DNA of 64,000 nt from Paraescarpia echinospica (lineage: Eukaryota; Annelida; Polychaeta; Sabellida; Siboglinidae), in NCBI GenBank assembly GCA_020002185.1, contig CM034539.1:29653750-29717749 (forward strand). Direction: 5' to 3'. This document shows positions 56,901 through 64,000 of the stretch, one piece after another (position 1 is the stretch's first letter; each line of letters starts with the position of its first letter). The position numbers and the translations under genes are program-made. The notes beneath the pieces are model-generated. The model worked only from the letters and a program-made list of their open reading frames with translations. It did no database searches and was not told the DNA's origin.

Positions 56901-59900
56901 CACACATACATTACCACTGCAACTTCATACAATCACAAAACATACACACATACACTACCACTGCAACTTCATACAATCACAAAACATACACACATACACT
57001 ACCACTACAACTTCATACAATCACAAAACATACACACATACACTACCACTGCAACTTCATACAATCACAAAACATACACACATACACTACCACTGCAACT
57101 TCATACAATCACAAAACATACACACATACACTACCACTGCAACTTCATACAATCACAAAACATACACACATACACTACCACTGCAACTTCATACAATCAC
57201 AAAACATACACACATACACTACCACTGCAACTTCATACAATCACAAAACATACACACATACACTACCACTGCAACTTCATACAATCACAAAACATACACA
57301 CATACACTACCACTGCAACTTCATACAATCACAAAACATACACACATACACTACCACTGCAACTTCATACAATCACAAAACATACACACATACACTACCA
57401 CTGCAACTTCATACAATCACAAAACATACACACATACACTACCACTGCAACTTCATACAATCACAAAACATACACACATACACTACCACTGCAACTTCAT
57501 ACAATCACAAAACATACACACATACACTACCACTGCAACTTCATACAATCACAAAACATACACACATACACTACCACTGCAACTTCATACAATCACAAAA
57601 CATACACATACACTACCACTACAACTTCATACAATCACAAAACATACACACATACACTACCACTGCAACTATTTAATCACCAAACATGCACTACCACTAC
57701 AACTGCTTGTAATCACAAAACATACACATACCACTGCAACTTCATACAATCACAAAACATACACTACCACTACAACTTCAGCCTGTCACAAAACATATGC
57801 ATACATACCGCAGCTTCATACAATCGCAAACCATACACTACCACTACAACTTCGCGCCACAATCACCACAAAACATACGCACATACACTACCACTACAAC
57901 TTCATACAATCACAAAACATATACACATACACTACCACTGCAACTTCATACAATCACAAAACATACACTACCACTACAACTTCATACAATCACAAAACAT
58001 ACACACATACACTACCACTGCAACTTCATACAATCACAAAACATACACATACACTACCACTGCAACTTCATACAATCACAAAACATACACATACACTACC
58101 ACTGCAACTTCATACAATCACAAAACATACACATACACTACCACTACAACTTCATGCAATCACAAAGCATACACATGTATACTTTTATATATCTGTTTCT
58201 GATGTATAGCAAAATTATTTCACGTAAGACTACAAGAATGATTACATGTGAGGGAGCCTTGTGTGTGTGCGTGTACAGGTTGTAAGCTGAATTCAACAAC
58301 AGTGCAGACAACACGTGTGAACATAAACGTGTCCCAATTGTTATCTGTGGCATTACTTTGGCAGGGGCAGGAGCGGCTGTTCCAACTGCTGTTCAACACC
58401 CCCCACCTGCAGCAGAACCGTGACAGGTCCTATCTGCTGAACTGTTCTGCCTTCGATGACATCAGCATGGCGATACCTTCCAATGACACACTACAGCTGT
58501 ACGATGATGGTAAGCCAGCAGGAAAGAGGGATTTTGCCATTAGTAAGAAATAATATTTAAGTGGTAAACGTCACATTTCAGACAAAAAGTACCAGTTTCC
58601 TGTGTATGCTTTTGACAGCTGTCAACACGACAATACTTTGCATATATCATATACATATCGCAATTGTAGTAAAATGTATTGTCTATTGCATCATGGGAAA
58701 TAACATGATGTGTTGACACAACGTTACTCTGCATGTGCAGTGTCATCGTTGAATATTCTATGCTGGACACATCTGCAGAATGAGAAATAGTTCCTTCGCT
58801 GACTGCCTATACGCAGTTTTGATCCTCCTGCTTTGGGTTTTTACTGTTTCTTTTGTTAATATTTTTGACAAAGTCCAGATAGTAATATCCCTTTATTATG
58901 GCACATGATATAGTTTTTGTAATTTTATTATAATAAAGCATTCCATTAGCAGTGAAATGATACCTCTTTCATATTTTTATGATAAGGATTACAAAGTTAT
59001 GATTTTTATTGGAAGAGTGTGCTTGAGAGAGTTTTCGTTGGCAGGTCACAGAGTTAATTTGGTATTGCCACATGTATGTTACGTGTATAAATGTGAACAG
59101 GGTCGCTCCGTGTTGCAGTGAGCGATCAACTGTTACCTCAGAGTCTACATCGCATTGTGTGGAAGGCACTTCATCACTACAGCGCGCAGGACCGCCGGCA
59201 ACCACAGTGTAAGTCATCTCTGTATTTACATGCATTTCATCTCTTGGCAATGTCGTACGATTATACGAAATTTAACAATCAAATGTTGTGCATCCAATGT
59301 TAGTATTACTTCACAAGTTAAAATATTTGCAGTCAGATAGGAATTTTAAAAACTTTTCAAAGAAGATAGAAGATAATTCATATAGGAAAGTACTGTGTGT
59401 GTTGTTGATTGAATGATGGGTAATGGAATACGTAATTGTTTGGAGCGTGAGGTACATTTTGGCATTGTGGAGGTCATCGTGCCAAATGGTAACATTTTAG
59501 CTTTACAGTGATCTCAATGTCACCTAAGTAGTAAGTCAGGTACAAAGTTGTGAGTACAAGAATTCAAGTTTGCATTTTTAAAAATAATTTTTTTCAAGTT
59601 TTTGACAACCGGCAAATTACACTGCAGTCAACCTACTTTGTAAAGACGCTAACGCCAAATTATTCACAGTGTTAGTTTCCAAAAAGGCAAGAATAAAAAA
59701 ATTGCTGCATAGTCTTCATAAATCTGTGTTTAAAGTTTACGACAAGTAACAAATTATGCGGCATTCAAACCAAAAAATTGCTTCTAAGGCACTTGTTAAA
59801 TATATACTAATCCCATATTGTCTCATTCAAAATATTAGAAGTTGTGTTTTGTTTCCAAAAAGGCAAGAATACAAAAATTGATTCATGTAGTTTTTTCTCC

Positions 59901-62900
59901 AGTCGAACAAGCAAATCTTACAGTCTGAACCAATAGGATGTGTGACAATAAAATTATTTATATAGCATTATATTTACCATGTACTCTTGTTTTCTATAAA
60001 GATTTCTTTCTAATTGCCAGATGACTTCAAGGTGTTCGCTGATCTATATGAAGGAGGTGTGAACATTGACCAGACTACTGCCCCAGAGACCCTCTGTCAG
60101 TACGACATTGAGGTAAGAATGTGCTTGTTTTAACAAGATTTATTACCCAGAGAAAACGTGCAGGTTATAAGTAGAAATGGAAGCATTTGGTTTATCGAGA
60201 GTCAACATTTTTATGCAAACCTGCCTTTCTGATGTAAGACTGTGTGTATGTGGGCATCTAAACGTAATTAAAATCTCAACTGTCTGAAAACATTAGGTAC
60301 AAAAAAATAATTCACAGATGCTGTCGGAATATTTACAAACACGAACAATGTTTTATTGATACACCTGACTTCGTTGATGTGTCTGCATCAGGAGAAACGC
60401 AGAAGAAACATTGGTAGCCACTCATCAGAAATACGAATAATTTATGTCCGATTACATATGAACAAAAGAAACCATTTTTACAGGGGTGTGTGAAAAGGGT
60501 ACACAAAATAATTCATTTAAATAATGTTATTTTTACGGTGGAACCACTATTAACTCTACTGCGCAACCGTGCCAAAAGCGCCCACCCTCTGGTACGTGCA
60601 GGCCATCCAAAAATGCCTGCAAAACTTGCTTCTCCTAGGCCTTTCGTTTACCACGATCAGATCCTTCTTTTACACTAACTAGCCAGGTCAAATTGGGGAC
60701 CTAGATTCTATAAAGGTCAAGAATACATGTGATTTCGGCATCATGCAAAAACAGTTTGCATTTGTGAATTAAGAGAGAATTTATTTGGAAGGAAGTTGAG
60801 TTGTGTTCGTCAAAATGAACTCTGACAACGTGCAGCATTTGGCGGATGTGATTGAGATCAGAATTGGATAAATGTTTTACTAGGCCAAACCTAACATGCA
60901 TGGCTAAATTTTTTTTTCATTGGAACACTTATGGTAGGTTCTTTGTATTTGTTGGTATAGCATGATGAAATCGACATTTTATTTTGTTATCTTAATTGTT
61001 GAATGTTGCTTCACAGTCTAAAACTTAATTGAATTCAACACAGCGATTTTAACAACATATTTTAAACGTTCATTTCTATAGACAGTGTAATTAATTTCAT
61101 GTATTTTCATGCACTGCTTGTCGAGATCCAATTCTTTATGCAAGCTGCACACAATACAATTCACGATTGTCCGCCATCTTCAAATTGTCTGCCCCCAGCA
61201 GGGTGTAAAATATGAAGGCTGTCTACCCAGTGAAGAGTTAAAGTCACCCTCAGGACTGGGCGATGTGAATAGCAAAGTGATCATTTTTACGCGACTAATT
61301 TCCTGTACTTTACTGTTACAAAAATTATTTGTTACTGTCCAAGGGTGACCTTAATTGCGGGGTGGCTGTATCACCGAGGTGACCATAATGTGAGGTTCGA
61401 CTGTACGTCCAAAACTGGTAGTCAGTTTTTTTAATAATCCTCAGTTATGACGGACACTTCAATAAATCCTGTGTGCTGTCACATTGCAGGCATTCCTGTG
61501 TCTTGCCATCCATTGTGCCGCGCTACGACTCGCTGAGTATGAGCGGTGTGTCCCGGATGAATCGGGGCAACCACGTCTGCTCCCAGCATCCATCTGTGAT
61601 ACCCTCACACTGCCCCAGCAGGAGGACTGGTGGCAGGCAACGTACTCTCTCTACACCAACTCAAACAGGTACGTCCATTCAGGCTTGGTGCTTATAATAA
61701 TAAGTTGATAACAATAATTAATGTCTTTTGCACCAAAATCCTCGGAAACCAAGCTCAGAGGCGCATCAGAACAAAAGGGTTAGTCAATATCAGAATCAAT
61801 AAGCCATATTAAAGTTGTCAACAGATGGATAACTGGATACGCCAGGGGCTAAGGTGGATACGCAAGGTTATAAAGGTAAGTTTTTAAATGAGAACTGCCT
61901 GGTCACAGTGTGGCTATCTGATGAATGTGATTCACAGGTTAAGCAATGTACTGTAACATTTCACTACCAAAGATCTGATATTTCAAGCATTCCAGCGTTG
62001 CTGGCTGAATACAGTTCTTGGCAAATAAAATCACAGAAATTGCCTAACTTGCTTCTTCATAGGGGCTACATTTGTGTGAAATACTTCCGGAAGTATAGTT
62101 GTAGTTTGACAATGTTTGACTGCAGTGTTGTTGTTTCGCGGTACCGACTGAATGTCATTGATACGAGACAAACTACCACTCTCTCTGTCGTCATAGACTT
62201 TATTTAAGTACGTATGTATTTCAGCTTGCACATACAATTCTGCCTACTACCATTGTTTTGGATAAGATTTTTTACTTTTGTAATTAATAATTTTCTTTGG
62301 CTTTTTATTTATTACATTTTAAATCTCCTTTTTAAGTTTGTGTGTGCAGCGATTAGCTACAGAAACTAGGCGTGACGTATCAGAGACCTCTAGTTATTAT
62401 TATTCTAGTGAGGACCTGGGTCGACTGCGACTGACCGTGTCCAGTGGTCTCGGGGTCCTGAGGATGCGAGGTCACCACGGCCTTGACCCTCGTCTTGGCA
62501 TCCACCTCGCGAGAACCTTCCAACAGCGGGTAAGTTCCCGCAAGTTATTTTCTTGTTTCAACCAACCCCTTTGAAAGAATAAGAAACCATTACATTAACT
62601 TTCAAAAGTGAAATATTTCAAATATATAACAGGTGAAATTGAATGACATGAACACAAAAAGTTAACTGCCCAATTAAAAAAACGTAATATAACAAAGCTA
62701 TATGAATTATATTTTACAAAAAAGGAAATAGTTATATGCATTTTAGAAACTTAGCAAGTTTTGACAATTGTTTACCATTTTAACATTAAATAATTGGCTA
62801 AAAGAGTGAGTTTTAATGAATCACATTTGTGTTGCGTTATTGATTATAGAAGGCATTATTTTTGTGAAATATTGTGCTATTAGCTGGTTGACACTAGTTC

Positions 62901-63110
62901 CCCCAACATTCTTCTGTTGGCTGTCCTCTTGCCACTGTAGTCCCTGTGTTTGTTGTGTAGTCGACTGGTGGTACAGTCTGTTGTAACGTTGGTTGTGTTC
63001 TGACAGTGGGAGGATGCCATTGAGGCTGGTAGTCCAGACGTTGACCATCGCCAGTCAAGAGCTCTCTACTACTGGAGGAGTGTTGTCGACACACTCAGCG
63101 ACCTTGACAG
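44414..63110 (+). CDS. RANBP2: RANBP2 (Nup358) homologue, N-terminal helical/TPR domain, 12 exons, partial
   Basis: Exons: 44414-44473, 44874-44948, 46806-46967, 47308-47438, 48224-48353, 50592-50753, 58365-58509, 59119-59208, 60021-60112, 61490-61668, 62409-62529, 63007-63110; 1451 nt (483 codons plus 2 nt), all phases consistent. The order of segments follows the vertebrate RANBP2 N-terminal domain from about residue 130: YWADRVEKIFP, then LHMKLLRLYIDQGRVNEAYA, ESLEWYQCLADIF, QFFYHAGTLLCK, WARVGALRLSQ, AFLCLAIHCAAL, QEDWWQATYSLY, and LYYWRSVVDTL. RANBP2 is the SUMO E3 and Ran-binding nucleoporin of the cytoplasmic pore filaments, and this domain anchors it to the pore (family knowledge). 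The start of the protein is not found and the rest lies beyond the window. Conservation is moderate, so exon 6's donor (gttggt) was chosen by phase. Confidence 0.86.
44874..44948 (+). CDS. RANBP2: RANBP2 exon b
   Basis: 25 codons, EKIYSTTSNLDINHNEMAQL, then LAQEL; acceptor gtttgatag, donor gtgggt; phase 0 to 0. Confidence 0.85.
45195..46408. mobile_element. hAT-like non-autonomous element, RANBP2 intron
   Basis: Left end CAGGGTTCGCACAGG at 45195; right end inverted as CTGCATGAACCCTG at 46408. Both ends continue into ttgaatgttcttg-type sequence in opposite orientation. Flanking 8-mers gatgcatg and gatgtaca agree at five of eight positions. Imperfect reduplicated tcttgaa/ttcaaga motifs fill the left end. 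No transposase is seen in 1.2 kb. Confidence 0.65.
46466..46785 (+). mobile_element. tRNA-derived SINE, copy 2
   Basis: Plus-strand copy: head cagtggctagagcatctcaa, then ggttcaaatcttgtgctg (degenerate B-box), then the shared body (tgaatgagtgcctggctata) and tail (gtcctgaggactggatactg, then acaacttacc). It contains attttaaactttacc in antisense form (ggtaaagtttaaaat), the empty-site equivalent of the TTAA insertion in the copy at 48.5 kb. It ends 20 bp before the next RANBP2 exon. Confidence 0.86.
46806..46967 (+). CDS. RANBP2: RANBP2 exon c
   Basis: 54 codons, KKHPRDVALHMKLLRLYIDQ, then GRVNEAYAHAVETEHL and ESLEWYQCLADIFQ. TPR-like helical repeat; acceptor tgttttatag, donor gtacgt. Confidence 0.93.
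47308..47438 (+). CDS. RANBP2: RANBP2 exon d
   Basis: 43 codons plus 2 nt: EYSQENGGDINGMFHEHLLG, then VLCNLSAVSLRKANIFDCME. Donor gtaagt. Confidence 0.92.
47618..47890. repeat. 37-bp minisatellite, 7 units
   Basis: Unit: cacttgtgtatgcatgtatt, then attgtgtacatgtgtgt. It is intronic, and the Cys/Val/His frames are artefacts. Confidence 0.96.
48224..48353 (+). CDS. RANBP2: RANBP2 exon e
   Basis: One base completing Lys, then 43 codons: LDQTLQKVSEMQLPQEAWRQ, then FFEEIKAQFFYHAGTLLCKK. The QFFYHAGTLL segment corresponds to a well-conserved HFYMHAGSLL-type helix in RANBP2. Confidence 0.94.
48508..49232. mobile_element. 725-bp TTAA-type inverted-repeat element
   Basis: Ends: GGCCAGACACCCCAGGT at 48508, and the inverted ACCTGCCGTGTCTGGCC ending at 49232. 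TTAA lies on both sides (48504-48507 and 49233-49236). It is inserted in the SINE at a TTAA present in the intact copy. TTAA duplication is known for piggyBac and Kolobok superfamilies; the end sequence does not decide between them. The interior is AT-rich and non-coding. Confidence 0.9.
49241..50414. mobile_element. hAT-like element inside the SINE
   Basis: Ends: TAGTGTTCTGCCTAGGTC at 49241, and inverted GACCTGGGTAAAACACTG ending at 50414 (the rc is CAGTGTTTTACCCAGGTC). CAGTGTTT is a common hAT start. The flanks share actttA, but no clean 8-bp duplication is visible. The interior has repeated gccctg-rich ends and the 203-bp triplication. No transposase is recognised. Confidence 0.65.
49480..50092. 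repeat. 203-bp tandem repeat, 3 units
   Basis: The block aggaggtgccgacctt recurs at 49622, 49825 and 50028 (third unit aggaggtgccaaactt), exactly 203 bp apart. Each unit also has a gttaaat...tgtgtgcaaa-type start and a tcaaaagttaa block. It lies within the hAT-like element. Confidence 0.93.
50592..50753 (+). CDS. RANBP2: RANBP2 exon f
   Basis: 54 codons: LRLSWREACDMAAACFAVSA, then TVLPLDTQANWFRQTD and YEHWARVGALRLSQ. Acceptor cttttgtag. The donor is taken as gttggt after CAA because exon g starts in phase 0; a stronger gtcagt four bases on would break the frame. Confidence 0.88.
51620..51785. repeat. 21-bp minisatellite, 8 units
   Basis: Unit aaagttcactggagcacagat with minor variants, inside the TTAA-type element. 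Confidence 0.95.
51827..51934 (-). other. Possible coding exon inside the TTAA element
   Basis: The minus-strand acceptor tttcttag at about 51942-51935 is followed by an open stretch (INLAVSVTRSVSLSVTERKF, then GYTDLLDEMGVAHFPD) and TAG. The composition looks coding, but the family is not recognised. A further open stretch (RNIAQLQLARERKTMQVEFV, then VEYVTTTSSG) lies upstream on the same strand at about 52575-52450 in the CpG-rich block. Its best donor is behind a stop in frame, so the pair does not join cleanly. Confidence 0.25.
53486..53878 (+). other. RANBP2 intron 6 segment before the 44/36-bp array
   Basis: Open frames on both strands at 53470-53725 have no recognisable family. A CA-rich tract begins at 53830. 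Confidence 0.4.
53879..53931. repeat. (CA)n microsatellite
   Basis: About 26 uninterrupted CA repeats, close to the 5' end of the large 44/36-bp array. Confidence 0.97.
54000..58175. repeat. 4.2-kb minisatellite of 44- and 36-bp units (about 97 units)
   Basis: The 44-bp unit is cacaaaacatacacacatac, then actaccactgcaacttcata, then caat. A 36-bp form lacks acacacat and a 42-bp form lacks two bases. Forms are interspersed; a long run of the 44-bp form fills about 55730-56400 and 56760-57600. Units degrade at 57665-57880. The array lacks stops in the forward direction, giving a 1,496-codon frame (53719-58209) that contains the CA microsatellite. It is not a gene; the array lies inside a RANBP2 intron. 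Confidence 0.98.
58365..58509 (+). CDS. RANBP2: RANBP2 exon g
   Basis: 48 codons plus one base: GQERLFQLLFNTPHLQQNRD, then SYLLNCSAFDDISMAIPSND and TLQLYDD. Acceptor actttggcag, donor gtaagc. It lies 190 bp after the end of the large minisatellite. Confidence 0.88.
58510..59118 (+). other. RANBP2 intron 7
   Basis: No element recognised. Confidence 0.5.
59119..59208 (+). CDS. RANBP2: RANBP2 exon h
   Basis: Two bases completing Val, 29 codons (SDQLLPQSLHRIVWKALHHY, then SAQDRRQPQ) and one base; acceptor tgttgcag, donor gtaagt. Confidence 0.86.
59209..60020 (+). other. RANBP2 intron 8 with a direct repeat
   Basis: The block gtttccaaaaaggcaagaat recurs at 59673 and 59849 (about 176 bp apart), each followed by an a-rich tract and attg. 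Otherwise nothing was seen. Confidence 0.6.
60021..60112 (+). CDS. RANBP2: RANBP2 exon i
   Basis: Two bases completing Tyr, then 30 codons: DFKVFADLYEGGVNIDQTTA, then PETLCQYDIE. Acceptor taattgccag, donor gtaaga. Confidence 0.87.
60536..61403. mobile_element. Tc1/mariner-like inverted-repeat element
   Basis: Left end TA then CGGTGGAACCACTATTAAC at 60534-60554; right end GACCATAATGTGAGGTTCGACTG, then TA, ending at 61405. Inverted ends share C-GT-GAACC-C with mismatches, and TA flanks both. The right end matches the kind of CAGTCGAACC terminus common in mariner-type elements. The interior has no transposase. Confidence 0.6.
61490..61668 (+). CDS. RANBP2: RANBP2 exon j
   Basis: 59 codons plus 2 nt: AFLCLAIHCAALRLAEYERC, then LLPASICDTLTL and QEDWWQATYSLYTN. 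This corresponds to the conserved CK-LC-----WW-A/V segment of RANBP2. Acceptor acattgcag, donor gtacgt. Confidence 0.93.
61669..62408 (+). other. RANBP2 intron 10
   Basis: No element recognised. A plus-strand open frame at 61854-62207 has no known family. Confidence 0.45.
62409..62529 (+). CDS. RANBP2: RANBP2 exon k
   Basis: One base completing Ser, then 40 codons: EDLGRLRLTVSSGLGVLRMR, then GHHGLDPRLGIHLARTFQQR. It matches the LR--V---I--LR---GL-P-L family stretch. Donor gtaagt. Confidence 0.92.
62530..63006 (+). other. RANBP2 intron 11
   Basis: AT-rich intron ending at acceptor ttctgacag. Nothing recognised. Confidence 0.55.
63007..63110 (+). CDS. RANBP2: RANBP2 exon l
   Basis: 34 codons plus 2 nt: WEDAIEAGSPDVDHRQSRAL, then YYWRSVVDTLSDLD. 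It fits the R-YIGRSVHYWK--LP-L type segment. Donor gttggt. Later exons lie beyond the window. Confidence 0.91.
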
Positions 63111-63639
63111 GTTGGTGTTTGTACAGTTACGGTAAATTTACAGTTTAAAACACATTATGTCCTGCCTTCCTGTATTTGTGGCCAGCTTTTGAAAGCTTTT
63201 TACTCCTCTGCAACCTCCAGTTGGCGGTTGAAATTTATTGTCTAGACAACATAATTTCCCATGGTGTTTGTTGTGCATACGGGTCAAACAGTCTGGCTAG
63301 ATGCATAGTACATTTTGGCTACTTTAGGTTGAAATGCTTTGTATCTGTTCAACAGTTTGTGTGTAGGATCATTTATACAAATTGATATATTTTGCGTATG
63401 ATGTCCGGTACTAAAGGCAGGAGGCTCACTAGCGTGTTTCCTGTAGAATTTCAACCCCTCGTGTATGACCAAAGTACCTTTGCAGAAGGCTCAAGAGGGG
63501 AACTACTGTATTTTTTACATTTCAAGATCTGTATTTTCAAGTCATTGCTACGTTTTCCTAATAATTGGAGTGTTGTGCGATTTATCACTATAAAATTATT
63601 TCTGAAGTAGACATCTCTGTCACTGACTAATGGGGATCT

Positions 63640-63680
63640 GATTATGGTATGGTGTCAGTCACGTCACACCGTAATCAGAT
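63640..63680. repeat. Imperfect hairpin in RANBP2 intron
   Basis: The sequence gatctgattatggtatggtg is followed after a short loop by cacaccgtaatcagatt, an imperfect inverted repeat with about 17-bp arms. Confidence 0.55.
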
Positions 63681-63884
63681 TGGTGAAATTGGCAAATTTC
63701 ATAGTACAATGTTAAAAGTCGACAGTTGCTACTTTGCATTAACTCCAGTCAGTAGATGACGCCAACTGAAATAACGGTGTATTTAGTTTTAGATATTCCT
63801 CTAACCTTTACTTTTACCTACTGAATGCCTATACTTCCTATAACTGTTAGAGGAGAAGTAGACAGGCACATTAACATGACGTGC

Positions 63885-64000
63885 AGTAGTGCAGTGCTGC
63901 CTTGGTGCAGTGGTGCCATGGTGCAGTGGCCACAGCTTTGGACTCTCAACCGAGAGAACACGACTCCTGTGCTGCCATGTCGAACCTTGGGCAAATTCGT
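63885..64000 (+). mobile_element. tRNA-derived SINE, copy 4 (cut by window end)
   Basis: Head ggtgcagtggccacagcttt, then gactctcaaccgagagaaca, then tgctgccatgtcgaaccttg, then ggcaaattcgt. It matches copies 1 and 2 over the tRNA-like head. This is the best-preserved head in the window. Confidence 0.8.

Noticed and set aside
53719..58209. Open frame of 1,496 codons on the plus strand
   Set aside because: It is the stop-free reading of the 44/36-bp minisatellite and a CA microsatellite within a RANBP2 intron. There is no domain and no codon signal beyond the repeat.

Overview
This is metazoan nuclear DNA, most likely from a marine invertebrate such as a mollusc, lancelet or other non-vertebrate bilaterian; I cannot decide which. 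The evidence is short coding exons with canonical GT/AG boundaries, large AT-rich introns, intron-containing homologues of animal nuclear genes, and an animal-type mix of mobile elements (tRNA-derived SINEs, LINE remnants, a Penelope-like element, hAT-, mariner- and Harbinger-like elements, and elements on TTAA sites). No bacterial, phage or CRISPR content is present. Two runs of exactly 1000 N (15986-16985 and 39658-40657) are placeholders for gaps of unknown size.

Three genes can be built exon by exon, and every exon-exon phase agrees. (1) A plus-strand TRIM-type gene, 10356-21569: RING, one B-box, coiled coil, fibronectin type III; 8 coding exons, 402 residues, complete. (2) A minus-strand RMND1 gene, 38056 down to 26358: 10 exons, 287 residues of the conserved domain, ending in a C-terminal hydrophobic helix; the 5' end is not found. 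(3) A plus-strand RANBP2/Nup358-type gene, 44414 to beyond the window: 12 exons, 483 codons of the N-terminal alpha-helical/TPR domain; both ends are missing. RMND1 and RANBP2 stand head to head, and both 5' ends fall in 38.1-44.4 kb, which holds a gap, a Penelope-like remnant and a minisatellite.

The rest is repeats. Tandem arrays of very different period lie at 0-2.1 kb (44 bp), 9.65-10.13 kb (13 bp), 19.5-20.05 kb (30 bp), 23.6-25.4 kb (17 bp), 34.3-35.6 kb (47 bp), 42.7-44.4 kb (about 49 bp), 47.6-47.9 kb (37 bp), 49.6-50.1 kb (203 bp), 51.6-51.8 kb (21 bp) and 54.0-58.2 kb (44/36 bp). The longest open frames in the window, including one of 1,496 codons, are by-products of stop-free repeat units and are not genes.

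The most informative structures are: a minisatellite whose unit copies the splice acceptor and first seven codons of the RANBP2 exon beside it; an old SINE split by a TTAA-type element and then by a hAT-like element; a local duplication in which one copy is the empty site and the other the filled site of a 125-bp TA-flanked inverted-repeat element; a hAT-like element with a perfect 8-bp target duplication in RMND1; a Harbinger-like element that contains a LINE remnant and a second inverted-repeat element; and a short inverted dimer flanked by a 16-bp direct repeat. No wholly new functional system is evident. The interest lies in repeat biology and its interplay with the exons.
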